From: Pseudomonadota bacterium
GTDB taxonomy: Bacteria > Pseudomonadota > Gammaproteobacteria > Burkholderiales > Burkholderiaceae_B
Assembly (NCBI GenBank): GCA_023388835.1
Contig: JAEWFK010000062.1
Span: forward strand, 1 to 33,421
Length of the DNA: 33,421 nucleotides
Direction of reading: 5' to 3'
Part shown: piece by piece, positions 7,625-16,077 of the stretch
Position numbering within the stretch: the stretch's first letter is position 1
Layout: every line of letters begins with the position of its first letter
Made by a program: the position numbers and the translations under genes
Notes under the pieces: model-generated
Told to the model about the DNA's origin: nothing
What the model saw: only the letters and a program-made list of their open reading frames with translations
Databases searched by the model: none

Positions 7625-8593
7625 CTAGTCGGCGCCCGATGCCTTGACCACCGCGACGTCCGAGGCGGCCGCCTCGGCGGTCTCGTCGCTCACCGGTTGA
7701 GCATCGTCGAGAAAGAGCGTCGGGTCCAGAGGATGACCCGCCACACGGACTTCGAAATGCAGGTGCGCGCCGGTACTTCGCCCCGTGGAACCCACCCGCG
7801 CCACCTGCTGCCCCCTGGCAACCAGTTCACCCAACTTCACCGAGATGGACGACGCATGCGCATAGCGAGTCACCAGGCCATTGCCGTGATTGATCTCGAC
7901 CATCTTCCCGTAGCCGGGCACATAACGCGCCTCGGTGACCACGCCCCCTGAAGCGGCACGAATGGGCGTGCCGCGAGGCGCCGCGAAGTCCAGACCCTCA
8001 TGCATGGTGTGGCGGCCCGTGATGGGATGTCGCCGCCAGCCATAGGATGAAGATTGATAAGGCAAATCGACGGGTTGCACCGATGGCAGGCTCTCCTTGA
8101 CTCCGGTGCGGCGTGTCAACGCCACGTCGAGCAGGTGCATGCGCTCCGTCCCCGCCGCCAGTTCCCGCTCCAGGATGTCCAGCTCGCGCCCGAGTGCTTC
8201 GGCCGTGAAGTCTTGAAGCCATGCGTCGTCCGTCTGCGAATTGCTGTCCACGACAGACTGTTCAAGCCCCGCGTGGATTTCGGGTTCGATATAGGAGACC
8301 CCTGCGGAATCGGCCACACGCCTGCCCAGACCGTCGATCGCAATCAGCTTGGCCTGAATGTCGCCGACCTTCGTGGCCAGCACACTGATGTTTTCACGTA
8401 TGTAGTTGGCGTCGCGGCGCGCCTGTTCGGCAAAGACGGCCTGATCGCCGGAAGCGAGGCTGTTACGGTCGTCCAGATGCGATTGCATCCACGCGCCGGC
8501 TACGGCGGACACGGCCATGGCCGCGCCGGACGCAATGGAGATAAGGGCCCAGCGCAAGGCTTTGGCAGTAGAATGAGATGAGTCGCTACCCAT
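7625..8593 (-). CDS. M23-family (LytM-type) peptidoglycan endopeptidase, membrane-anchored
   Basis: Zinc endopeptidase domain acting on peptidoglycan, or a degenerate activator of amidases; here the catalytic residues are all present. The start at 8593 gives a 322-residue protein with GGAAAG five bases upstream; a longer reading frame extends upstream but overlaps the divergent gene. Residues about 12-36 form a single hydrophobic segment (signal anchor), about 50-160 are helical with probable coiled coil, and the M23 domain follows. It has HEGLDF (His198, Asp202), YAHAS (His246) and HLHFEV (His277, His279), the HxxxD and HxH zinc and catalytic set. The C-terminal 25 residues are low-complexity. 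It lies between lpxC/dciA and secA, the usual Alcaligenaceae arrangement. Its start is only 12 bases from the divergent dciA-like start. Confidence 0.93.
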   Translation of the reverse strand: MGSDSSHSTAKALRWALISIASGAAMAVSAVAGAWMQSHLDDRNSLASGDQAVFAEQARRDANYIRENISVLATKVGDIQAKLIAIDGLGRRVADSAGVSYIEPEIHAGLEQSVVDSNSQTDDAWLQDFTAEALGRELDILERELAAGTERMHLLDVALTRRTGVKESLPSVQPVDLPYQSSSYGWRRHPITGRHTMHEGLDFAAPRGTPIRAASGGVVTEARYVPGYGKMVEINHGNGLVTRYAHASSISVKLGELVARGQQVARVGSTGRSTGAHLHFEVRVAGHPLDPTLFLDDAQPVSDETAEAAASDVAVVKASGAD

Positions 8594-8605
8594 GGTCTTT
8601 CCGGT

Positions 8606-9112
8606 TTGAATACATCCAACATACGCGCCCCGCGGGCACGCAAGATACGATCGGGCCAGGGAAACCGCTCGGCTGCCCTGGCATTGAAGTGGCTCACACT
8701 GGATGAAACGAGCGCAAGCGTGATGGCGATGGCCCAGAACCTGATGCAGGCCGAACAGGTCGTTCGCAAGGTGTTGCCGCCGGTCTTGGCCTACAGCTGC
8801 AGGGTGGCCAACATAGACAGACAATCACTGACGCTGGCGGTTCCCGCCGCAGCGCATGCCACCCGCCTACGCCAGCTCACGCCCACGCTATTGCGCGCGC
8901 TGGTAGACCGCGGCTGGAACCTTAGCCAGATCGAGATTCGGGTTCAAGCGGGTTTGGCGACATACGCCAGGGAAGCACCACCCCGGGAAGTACGGCCACT
9001 GGACCGCCCCGCGCTGGAATGCTTCCGTGAACTACAGGAAAACGTGGCGCCCGGCCCGCTGGCGGATGCCATAGGGCGCTTGCTGGTGCACCACGGTGCT
9101 GTGAAACGCTAA
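8606..9112 (+). CDS. DUF721 (DciA-like) protein
   Basis: A 168-residue protein with a basic, probably disordered N-terminus (about 1-35) and a DUF721 domain (about 40-115, with LPPVLAYSCRVANIDRQSLTLAVPA and LRQLTPTLLRAL). DUF721 includes DciA, the helicase operator that helps load the replicative helicase DnaB in bacteria without DnaC; this role is known for the family and is inferred here. The start is uncertain. The only upstream start that keeps the basic tail is a TTG at 8606, with no good ribosome-binding site. A later in-frame GTG or ATG near 8721-8729 would cut into the conserved domain. The gene is divergent from the M23 gene (12-base gap) and converges on lpxC. In related genomes a DUF721 gene holds the same place. 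Confidence 0.8.
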   Translation: MNTSNIRAPRARKIRSGQGNRSAALALKWLTLDETSASVMAMAQNLMQAEQVVRKVLPPVLAYSCRVANIDRQSLTLAVPAAAHATRLRQLTPTLLRALVDRGWNLSQIEIRVQAGLATYAREAPPREVRPLDRPALECFRELQENVAPGPLADAIGRLLVHHGAVKR

Positions 9113-9156
9113 TTCGCCAGGCCGCTATCCGGGACGGACAGCAACCCTTTACGGGC

Positions 9157-10080
9157 TCAGGCGAACTTCCACTCGTAGTCGAACGCCTTGGGCGCTGTTT
9201 CCGGCGACTCGTAGCTGACGAGTTCCCAGGCATCTTGCTGTGAGAGCAGTGCGCGCGCAAGCTGGTTGTTCAGACCGTGGCCCGACTTGCAGGCCACGTA
9301 ATGCGCCACCAAAGGGCGACCGATCAGATAAAGGTCGCCGATGGCATCGAGAATCTTGTGCTTTACGAACTCGTCGTCAAAACGCAGACCGTCAGAATTC
9401 AGAACGCGATATTCGTCCATGACGATGGCGTTGTCCAGACTGCCGCCCCGTGCCAGGCCTGCTTCACGCAAAGCCTCGACTTCGCTCGCGAAACCAAAGG
9501 TGCGCGCCCTTGCAATGGTTTTGACGTAGGAATCCTTTTCGAAATCGATTTTTGCAAAATTGGCAGTCGAATCAATGGCCGGATGCCGGAAATCAATGGA
9601 AAACGACAAGGCAAAGCCGTTGTACGGCTCAAGGCGCGCCCATTTGGCGTCTTTGCCTTCGCCTTCGCGCACTTCAACTGGCTTGAGCACGCGCAGAAAT
9701 TTCTTGGGAGCCGCCTGTTCCTGCAGACCGGCGCTGCGCAGCAGATACACGAACGTGCCCGCGCTGCCGTCCATGATGGGAACTTCTTCGGCGGTCAGGT
9801 CAATATGCAGATTGTCTACACCCAGGCCCGCCAAAGCAGACATCAGGTGTTCGACAGTGGAAACACGGACATTTCCCTGCTGCAGCACCGAAGCCATACG
9901 CGTATTGCCGACCTGGTCGGCGCGAGCGGGAAGGTCAACGACTTCCGGAAGGTCGACGCGGTGGAAAACGATGCCCGTGTTCGGGGCGGCCGGGCGGAGC
10001 GTGAGCTCGACACGACGGCCGGAATGAAGGCCGACGCCTTTCGTGGAAATCGTTTTCTGTATGGTGCGTTGACGTAGCAT
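9157..10080 (-). CDS. lpxC: UDP-3-O-acyl-N-acetylglucosamine deacetylase LpxC
   Basis: Committed step of lipid A synthesis: zinc-dependent removal of the acetyl group from UDP-3-O-acyl-GlcNAc, in the cytoplasm. The start at 10080 gives MLRQRTIQKT, the family N-terminus, and a 307-residue protein, which is the usual length. Zinc and catalytic residues are visible: Glu77-His78 in STVEHLMSAL, His241 and Asp245 in FVKHKILDAIGDLYL, and His268 in SGHGLNN. It follows ftsZ on the same strand, as in most Proteobacteria, but 286 bases away and with its own promoter candidate, so it can be transcribed separately. There is no strong Shine-Dalgarno site directly upstream of the ATG. Confidence 0.98.
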   Translation of the reverse strand: MLRQRTIQKTISTKGVGLHSGRRVELTLRPAAPNTGIVFHRVDLPEVVDLPARADQVGNTRMASVLQQGNVRVSTVEHLMSALAGLGVDNLHIDLTAEEVPIMDGSAGTFVYLLRSAGLQEQAAPKKFLRVLKPVEVREGEGKDAKWARLEPYNGFALSFSIDFRHPAIDSTANFAKIDFEKDSYVKTIARARTFGFASEVEALREAGLARGGSLDNAIVMDEYRVLNSDGLRFDDEFVKHKILDAIGDLYLIGRPLVAHYVACKSGHGLNNQLARALLSQQDAWELVSYESPETAPKAFDYEWKFA

Positions 10081-10124
10081 GTAAGGGTCGCTGTTGCGTT
10101 TTATGTTCTTGTTTCCGACACGGC

Positions 10125-10170
10125 ATTGTAACCGGTGTGCGGGTATACCATTAAATTTCTTGTGTTTCAA
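10125..10170 (-). promoter_or_regulatory. Candidate lpxC promoters
   Basis: On the minus strand, a -35 TTGAAA (10165-10170) is followed after 17 bases by a -10 TATACC (10142-10147), a good sigma70-type pair that would give a leader of about 55 bases. A second, closer -10 element, TACAAT (10125-10130), lies within GGTTACAATGCCG, a 13-mer that is repeated exactly at the rnpB promoter; it lacks a clear -35. Read from sequence only. Confidence 0.5.
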
Positions 10171-10272
10171 ACAACTGCAGTCTCAATCGCCCTGCCTTTG
10201 CGGGCGCGGTCAGGCCAGACCTTTGGACATGATCGAAACAGAAACGTACTTCGACAGCGGGCGGGATTCCAG

Positions 10273-10305
10273 GGCGCGCCTCCCCGGGGAGAAAGGAAGC
10301 GCGCC
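10273..10305. other. GC-rich stem-loop downstream of ftsZ
   Basis: Arms GGCGCGC (10273-10279) and GCGCGCC (10299-10305) pair perfectly and enclose the 12-base palindrome CTCCCCGGGGAG (10280-10291). It lies about 62 bases past the ftsZ stop in the lpxC-ftsZ gap. No T-run follows on the minus strand, so it is not a classical terminator. It may stabilise the 3' end of the dcw message or slow polymerase before lpxC. Confidence 0.4.
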
Positions 10306-10366
10306 GAGGGGATCCGGGCGACGACGCAAGGCCGCCGCCGGTCATGTGAAGGAAGGAAAAGCCGCT

Positions 10367-11524
10367 TTAGTCGGCCTGCTTGCGCAGGAAGGCCGGAATG
10401 TCATAGTGATCCATGCCGGCGGTTTCCAGAGCGCGAACCTGGGCCGAAGCCTGGCTGCGGGGGTTGCGGAACACCGACGGGACATCCAGATCCTGCACGT
10501 GCACGGGACGGTCGTCCGTGCCGGTACGCAGCACTTCGGCATTGTTCTGCACGAGCTGCGGGCGGGCGTTCTGACGGCCCAACCCGGTCGCAACGACCGT
10601 GACGCGCAGGTTCTCGCCCATGGTGTCGTCATAGGCAGTGCCGAAGATCACGGTTGCGTCTTCGGCGGCGTAGCCGCGGATCGTGTCCATGATGTCGCGG
10701 GTTTCGCGCATCTTGAGCGAACGGCTGGAAGTGATGTTCACCAACATGCCGCGCGCACCATGAAGATCCACGCCTTCGAGCAGCGGGCAAGCAATAGCCT
10801 GTTCCGCGGCGACACGCGCCCGGTCCGCCCCGGACGCCACCGATGTCCCCATCATGGCCTGGCCCTGCTCGCCCATGATGGTCTTGACGTCTTCGAAGTC
10901 GACGTTGACATTGCCTTCGACATTGATGATTTCAGCGATGCCGGCGCAGGCGTTGTGCAGCACATCGTCAGCCGACTTGAAGCAGTCTTCCTGGGTCGCG
11001 TCCTCGTCCAGAAGGTCATAGAGGTTTTCGTTGAGCACCACGATCAGCGAATGAACATGACGCGAAAGATCGGAAATTCCGTCTTCGGCCATTTTCATGC
11101 GCTTCGTTCCCTCAAAGGAGAACGGCTTGGTCACGACGCCAACAGTCAGGATCCCCAGCTCCTTGGCGACTTCCGCCACCACGGGACTCGCACCCGTGCC
11201 GGTACCGCCGCCCATGCCGGCGGTGATGAAGACCATATTCGCACCGTTGAGTGCCGCGCGAATCTCTTCACGCGCCGTCTCGGCGGCGGCGCGGCCCTGC
11301 TCTGGCTTTGCGCCTGCGCCCAGGCCGCTGCGGCCCAGACGAATCTGCACCGGAGCGTCTGAAGCCGCCAGTGCCTGTGCATCGGTATTGCAGCAAATGA
11401 ATTCCACGCCCTGCACGCCGGAACGAATCATGTGTCCGACGGCATTGCCGCCAGCACCGCCGACGCCTACGACCTTGATGACGGTCCCGTTGGCGCTGGT
11501 ATCGAGCATTTCAAAGTTCATCAT
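10367..11524 (-). CDS. ftsZ: Cell division GTPase FtsZ
   Basis: Tubulin-like GTPase that forms the division ring at mid-cell. The 385-residue product has the GTP-binding start VVGVGGAGGNAV, the signature GGGTGTG at residues 105-111, and the T7 synergy-loop region NVDFEDVKTIM that completes the neighbour's active site. After a short variable linker (about 320-370) it ends in DIPAFLRKQAD, the conserved C-terminal peptide that binds FtsA and other partners. Two adjacent ATGs exist; the first, at 11524, is better placed, with GGAG seven bases upstream. It follows ftsA after a 168-base gap, the widest inside the ftsL-to-ftsZ run, which suggests extra control of ftsZ, though I could not read a convincing promoter in it. 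Confidence 0.99.
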   Translation of the reverse strand: MMNFEMLDTSANGTVIKVVGVGGAGGNAVGHMIRSGVQGVEFICCNTDAQALAASDAPVQIRLGRSGLGAGAKPEQGRAAAETAREEIRAALNGANMVFITAGMGGGTGTGASPVVAEVAKELGILTVGVVTKPFSFEGTKRMKMAEDGISDLSRHVHSLIVVLNENLYDLLDEDATQEDCFKSADDVLHNACAGIAEIINVEGNVNVDFEDVKTIMGEQGQAMMGTSVASGADRARVAAEQAIACPLLEGVDLHGARGMLVNITSSRSLKMRETRDIMDTIRGYAAEDATVIFGTAYDDTMGENLRVTVVATGLGRQNARPQLVQNNAEVLRTGTDDRPVHVQDLDVPSVFRNPRSQASAQVRALETAGMDHYDIPAFLRKQAD

Positions 11525-11679
11525 GATTGGACTCCCTCACATTTATCCGTGAATCGATATGAATCAAAGTTCAATTCCCCAAGTACTGCTTGTTATGCGG
11601 ATGGGTTTCAAAGGAAATGCCAGCGGAGCTCGCACCTGATTTGAAACACGTCCACGAACGAGTTGCGCTGACTCGTCCA

Positions 11680-11695
11680 TAGGGCCGTGGCCCTA
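11680..11695. other. Short hairpin across the ftsA stop codon
   Basis: Perfect inverted repeat TAGGGCC-GT-GGCCCTA overlapping the TAG stop of ftsA. It would fold as a 6-bp GC-rich stem with a 4-base loop in the message. No T-run follows. It lies at the head of the 168-base ftsA-ftsZ gap and could be a processing or pausing site; the function is inferred. Confidence 0.35.
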
Positions 11696-12919
11696 ATTCA
11701 TGAACCACTCCTTCATGCGCGCCAGCAGCGTGGCGAAACTGCCTTTCTGCTGAGCCACTTTTCGGCCGCGCGCGCGCTGGAGACGGGCTTCCTGAAGCAA
11801 GCCCATCACGGTGGAAAATCTTGGATTGTGCATGACGTCGGCCAGGCTGCCTTCGTAGGCCGGAATGCCGACGCGCACGGGTTTCAGAAAAACATCTTCG
11901 GCCAGTTCGACAATGCCCGGGAGCAACGAAGTACCGCCGGTCAGTACCACGCCGGAAGCGAGCAGGTCTTCGTAGCCGGATTCGCGTATCACCTGCTGAA
12001 CGAAGCTGAAGAGCTCTTCGACCCGCGGTTCGATGACGGCGCCCAGGGCCTGGCGCTTAACCTGGCGATTGGGCCGGTCGCCCAGCCCAGGCACTTCAAT
12101 CTGCTCGTCGGGGTTGACCAGCACCTGCTTGGCTATCCCGTAGCGCAGCTTGATCTCTTCCGCGTCCGGCGTCGGCGTACGCAGCATGGCGGCAATATCG
12201 CTGGTGATCTGATCTCCGGCAATGGGCACGACAGCCGTGTGGCGAATGGCGCCGTTGGTGTAGATCGCGACATCAGTCGTACCGCCGCCGATATCGATCA
12301 GCACGACCCCCAATTCCTTTTCGTCAGAAGTAAGGCAGGCCAGACTGGACGCCAGGGGCTGAAGAATGAGGTCCTGCACTTCCAGGCCGCAGCGGCGCAC
12401 GCACTTGACGATGTTCTGGGCCGCGCTCACCGCGCCGGTCACGATGTGTACCCGCACTTCGAGCCTGAGTCCGCTCATGCCGATAGGCTCGCGGATGTCT
12501 TCCTGAGAATCCACGATGAATTCCTGGGTGAGCACGTGCAGGACCTGTTGATCCGTGGGAATGTTCACGGCCTTGGCTGTTTCGATCACGCGCGCCACAT
12601 CGGTGGCGGTCACCTCTTTGTCCTTTACCGCCACCATGCCGCTGGAATTGAAGCTGGTGATGTGGCTGCCGGCGATACCGGTATAGACCTCGCGAATCTT
12701 GCAGTCGGCCATCAGCTCGGCTTCCTCGAGCGCGCGCTGTATGGAGTTCACGGTCGATTCGATGTTCACCACCACGCCCTTGCGCATCCCGCGCGACTCG
12801 TGCTGGCCCAGGCCCAGAACCTCGAAGCGTCCTTCCGGCAGTATCTCCGCCACGACCGCCACCACTTTGCTGGTGCCGATATCGAGAGCAACGATCAGGT
12901 CCTTGATGTCACGGGTCAT
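11693..12919 (-). CDS. ftsA: Cell division protein FtsA
   Basis: Actin-like ATPase that tethers FtsZ to the inner membrane and recruits later division proteins. In 408 residues: phosphate-1 motif LIVALDIGTSKV near the N-terminus, the 1C domain around residues 85-165 (VYTGIAGSHI onward), the phosphate-2 motif VLIDIGGGTTDVAIY, the adenosine motif VVLTGGTSLLPGI, and a C-terminal amphipathic helix (about FATLLARMKEWFMN) that serves as membrane anchor. The length is slightly under the E. coli protein's 420. The ATG at 12919 comes six bases after the ftsQ stop, with only a weak ribosome-binding site, so translation probably depends on coupling to ftsQ. Confidence 0.98.
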   Translation of the reverse strand: MTRDIKDLIVALDIGTSKVVAVVAEILPEGRFEVLGLGQHESRGMRKGVVVNIESTVNSIQRALEEAELMADCKIREVYTGIAGSHITSFNSSGMVAVKDKEVTATDVARVIETAKAVNIPTDQQVLHVLTQEFIVDSQEDIREPIGMSGLRLEVRVHIVTGAVSAAQNIVKCVRRCGLEVQDLILQPLASSLACLTSDEKELGVVLIDIGGGTTDVAIYTNGAIRHTAVVPIAGDQITSDIAAMLRTPTPDAEEIKLRYGIAKQVLVNPDEQIEVPGLGDRPNRQVKRQALGAVIEPRVEELFSFVQQVIRESGYEDLLASGVVLTGGTSLLPGIVELAEDVFLKPVRVGIPAYEGSLADVMHNPRFSTVMGLLQEARLQRARGRKVAQQKGSFATLLARMKEWFMN

Positions 12920-12925
12920 AATTTT

Positions 12926-13720
12926 CTACTTGCTCGGTGTAGGGGTAACAGGCGCCGGCGTAATGGCGAAACCGTTCGGATAGCGCAGATCGGCGTGGGC
13001 GATGGCGCGTCCGTTCAGGCTCTGGACCACGCGCGGCCAGGCTTGAACAAAGCGCTCGATGCGCGCGGCGAAGGGCAAAGCGCCCGAGCGCCCATGCGGA
13101 TCGGCGATATCGGCGGCCGGGTCGCGACCCAGGTTCAGGCGCATGCCGTCGGATAAAGTGACTTGCCAGGCGTAACGAGGGCTGAGTGCCAGCTCATTCA
13201 CGCGCAGCTGCAGCGGTGCAAACCAACGCGCCACCTCGGCGTAACGCTGGACCACCAGCCGCTCGGAATCATCAGGGCCTTTGAGCTGCGGCAGCACCAC
13301 GCCTTCGGGCAGGTCGCCGGCATAGGCGGCGAAGGCTTCGCCCCAGGTGTTGATCATCTCGTTCTCGTTCCACAGGGCCAAAGGCTGATGCTCTTCGATA
13401 TAGACAGTGAGCGCATCGGGCCAAACGCGCTGCACCCGGGCATGGCGCACCCAGGGCGTGGTCTCGATCAGCTTGCGCGCTTCGTCCAGATCGATGAAGA
13501 AGAAATTGCCTCGCAACTTGCCCTTGACCGCTTCATCCAGGCTGGACGCCGTCACGAAACGCAAATCGGTATCCGGCTCGGCCGCCGCCAATTGCATCGA
13601 CGAAATCGAGAAATAAGGACGCTGCGCGATCCATACGACCGCGCCCACCAACAAGGCGGCCACCGCCAGCAAAGCCAGCGAGTTCGCGATGAAGTTGATG
13701 AGTTTGGCGTCCTGGAACAC
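12926..13720 (-). CDS. ftsQ: Cell division protein FtsQ
   Basis: Bitopic inner-membrane protein that joins FtsB and FtsL and links the Z ring to septal peptidoglycan synthesis. The 264-residue product has a short cytoplasmic N-terminus, one membrane segment (about residues 11-31), a POTRA domain (about 35-105, with LRGNFFFIDLDEARKLIE and WVRHARVQRVWPDALTVYIEEHQP) and the FtsQ beta domain after it. The last residues are rich in Pro and Thr. It starts with GTG at 13720, preceded by GAGGAAAGGA; the ddl stop TGA lies within this ribosome-binding stretch, so the ddl and ftsQ products are probably made in step. Confidence 0.95.
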   Translation of the reverse strand: MFQDAKLINFIANSLALLAVAALLVGAVVWIAQRPYFSISSMQLAAAEPDTDLRFVTASSLDEAVKGKLRGNFFFIDLDEARKLIETTPWVRHARVQRVWPDALTVYIEEHQPLALWNENEMINTWGEAFAAYAGDLPEGVVLPQLKGPDDSERLVVQRYAEVARWFAPLQLRVNELALSPRYAWQVTLSDGMRLNLGRDPAADIADPHGRSGALPFAARIERFVQAWPRVVQSLNGRAIAHADLRYPNGFAITPAPVTPTPSK

Positions 13721-13732
13721 GTCGTCCTTTCC

Positions 13733-14674
13733 TCAGTCCTTGTGCCCGCGCACCTTGCACGAAGCCGTGGAAAGGATGGCAATGCACAGGTCTGCATAGC
13801 TCATCCCGGCAGCGCGCGCGCTCATGGGCACCAGTGAGTGGCCGGTCATGCCGGGCGAGGTGTTCATTTCAAGCAGCCAGGGCTGGCCGTCTTCATCCAG
13901 CATGAAGTCGGCGCGGCCCCAGCCCTCGCAGCCGAGACTGCAATAGGCGAGTTCCGCCAGCCGCTGAATGCGCTCGCTCAGAACAGCATCGAGTTCGGCG
14001 GGGCAGATGTACTGCGTTGCGTCCGAGATGTACTTGTGTTCGTAGTCGTAATTGCCGCCGGGCGCGATGATCTCGACGATCGGCAGCGCCTGCGCCGAGC
14101 GGCCCTTGCCCAGCACCGGCACGGTGATCTCGCGCCCCCGGATGAACTGTTCCGCCAGCACTTCCTCATCGAACTCGGCGGCGACTTCATAGGCGGACTT
14201 CAGGTCGGGCGCGGCCTCCACTTTGGTAATACCCAGGGTGGACCCTTCGTGCGGAGGCTTGATCATCAACGGCCACCCCAGAGCTTCGGCTTTGGACAGG
14301 TCGGCCGGGTCGGTCAGTACGGCAAAGCCGGGCGTCGGCAGGCCGTGCTGCAGCCAGACGCGCTTGGTCATGATCTTGTCCATGGACAGGCTCGACGCCA
14401 TGGGGCCGCTACCCGTATAGGGCAGCCGCATCAGCTCCAGAGCACCCTGTATGGTCCCGTCTTCGCCGTAACGGCCGTGCAGCGCGACGAAGACACGATC
14501 GAAGCCGGCATTCAGAAGATCCACCATCGTGTGGCGACCCGTGTCGAAAAGGTGAGCGTCGATGCCTGCACCACGCAAGGCTTCGTGGACGCCCCGCCCC
14601 GACATCAGCGAGACTTCCCGCTCAGCGGAGTGCCCGCCGTAGAGAACGCCCACGCGTCCGAAATCCATATTCAT
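13733..14674 (-). CDS. ddl: D-alanine--D-alanine ligase
   Basis: ATP-grasp enzyme that joins two D-alanines for the peptidoglycan stem (DdlB type, as it lies in the dcw cluster). The start at 14674 overlaps the murC stop as ATGA and has GGGGGAG upstream; a much longer in-frame extension has no family counterpart. The 313 residues show VGVLYGGHSAEREVSL at the N-terminus, VFVALHGRYGEDGTIQG, the ATP-grasp segment PLMIKPPHEGSTLGITKV, and the metal-binding end WLLEMNTSPGMTGHSLVP. The Tyr of YDYEHKYISDAT matches the residue that favours D-Ala over D-lactate, so this is an ordinary vancomycin-susceptible type ligase (inference from the family). Confidence 0.97.
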   Translation of the reverse strand: MNMDFGRVGVLYGGHSAEREVSLMSGRGVHEALRGAGIDAHLFDTGRHTMVDLLNAGFDRVFVALHGRYGEDGTIQGALELMRLPYTGSGPMASSLSMDKIMTKRVWLQHGLPTPGFAVLTDPADLSKAEALGWPLMIKPPHEGSTLGITKVEAAPDLKSAYEVAAEFDEEVLAEQFIRGREITVPVLGKGRSAQALPIVEIIAPGGNYDYEHKYISDATQYICPAELDAVLSERIQRLAELAYCSLGCEGWGRADFMLDEDGQPWLLEMNTSPGMTGHSLVPMSARAAGMSYADLCIAILSTASCKVRGHKD

Positions 14675-16077
14675 TCCAGCTCCCCCAACATGCCCGGCAC
14701 CTTGCTGACCGAGCCCGCGCCCATGATCACAACGACGTCGCCGTCGCGCGCGAAATCCCGTATGGCCTGCGGCAGCTCGGCAATGTCCTCGACGAAGACC
14801 GGTTCCACCCGTCCGGCCACACGCAGCGCCCTTGCCAGGGCCCGCCCATCGGCAGCCACCAGCGGCTGTTCGCCGGCGGAATAGACTTCCGTCAGCAGCA
14901 CGGCATCTGCTGCTCCGATCACACGCACGAAGTCCTCGAAACAATCGCGGGTGCGGGTGTAGCGGTGCGGCTGGAAGGCCAGCACAATACGCCGATCCGG
15001 CCAGGCGCCACGCGCGGCTTCCAGCGTGGCAGCCATCTCGTTGGGGTGATGTCCGTAATCGTCCACCACGGTATAGCGGCCGCCGCCGCGCACGGCCGGC
15101 ACGGTGAAATCACCCACCAGGCTGAAGCGGCGCCCGACCCCTTTGAAGGACTCCAGAGCCGCGGCAATATTGTCGTCAGCCACGCCCAGCTCTGTGGCGA
15201 CGGCAATGGCCGCCAGCGCGTTGAGCACGTTGTGGCGGCCGGGCAGATTGAGCTTCACCGACAGCAGCGGCAAGCTTCCCATGGCGCCGTGACGCTCCAC
15301 GTCGAAACGCATCGCCGTGCCGTCGGCGCGCAGATTGCGCGCTTTGACCTGGGCGTCATGATCAATGCCGTAGGTGGTCACCGGTCGCGATACGAAGGGG
15401 ATGATTTCACGAACATTGGCATCGTCGCCACACAAGATGGCCGAACCATAGAAAGGCAGCCTCTGCGTGAACTCGACGAAGGCGCTTTTGAGTCGCGCCA
15501 CATCGTGCCCATAAGTGTCCATGTGATCGACATCGATATTGGTGATGATGGCCATCACAGGCAGCAAATTCAGGAAGGAAGCGTCGGACTCGTCCGCCTC
15601 GACCACAATGAACTCGCCCTGCCCCAGACGGGCGTTGGCGCCGGCGGAATTCAGGCGTCCGCCAATCACGAAAGTGGGATCCAGGTCGCCCGCCGCCAAC
15701 ACGCTGGCCACCAGGCTGGTGGTGGTCGTCTTGCCATGAGTGCCTGCCACCGCGATCCCGCGCTTCAAGCGCATCAGTTCCGCCAGCATCAGGGCCCTGG
15801 GCACCACCGGAATGCGGATGGCGCGAGCCGCCAGCACTTCGGGGTTGTCCGCAGTGACGGCCGACGACACCACAATCGCGCCCACGCCCTTCACGTTCTC
15901 GGCACTGTGGCCGATGCAGATCCGCGCGCCCAGGGCCTGCAGGCGCCGGGTCACGGCCGACGCCTGCAGGTCGGAACCGCTGATCGCATAGCCCAAATTC
16001 AGCAGCACTTCTGCAATGCCGCTCATGCCCGAGCCGCCGATGCCGACGAAGTGAATGCTTTGTATGCGATGCTTCAT
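14671..16077 (-). CDS. murC: UDP-N-acetylmuramate--L-alanine ligase MurC
   Basis: Adds L-alanine to UDP-MurNAc, the first amino acid of the stem peptide, in the cytoplasm. The start at 16077 (MKHRIQSIHFVGIGGSGM) overlaps the murG stop as ATGA; the reading frame extends nine codons further upstream but those are within murG. The 468-residue product has the N-terminal UDP-binding VGIGGSGMSGIAEVL, the Mur ligase P-loop GTHGKTTTTSL, the central-domain EADESDASFL and NIDVDHMDTYGHD, and the C-terminal domain with DDYGHHPNEM and FQPHRYTRT. All the residues expected of an active MurC are there. Confidence 0.98.
   Translation of the reverse strand: MKHRIQSIHFVGIGGSGMSGIAEVLLNLGYAISGSDLQASAVTRRLQALGARICIGHSAENVKGVGAIVVSSAVTADNPEVLAARAIRIPVVPRALMLAELMRLKRGIAVAGTHGKTTTTSLVASVLAAGDLDPTFVIGGRLNSAGANARLGQGEFIVVEADESDASFLNLLPVMAIITNIDVDHMDTYGHDVARLKSAFVEFTQRLPFYGSAILCGDDANVREIIPFVSRPVTTYGIDHDAQVKARNLRADGTAMRFDVERHGAMGSLPLLSVKLNLPGRHNVLNALAAIAVATELGVADDNIAAALESFKGVGRRFSLVGDFTVPAVRGGGRYTVVDDYGHHPNEMAATLEAARGAWPDRRIVLAFQPHRYTRTRDCFEDFVRVIGAADAVLLTEVYSAGEQPLVAADGRALARALRVAGRVEPVFVEDIAELPQAIRDFARDGDVVVIMGAGSVSKVPGMLGELE

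Noticed and set aside
11687..13156. 489-codon open frame on the plus strand, antisense to ftsA and part of ftsQ
   Set aside because: Same reason: it mirrors conserved coding sequence, shows no domain and crosses the ftsA-ftsQ boundary without any signal of its own.
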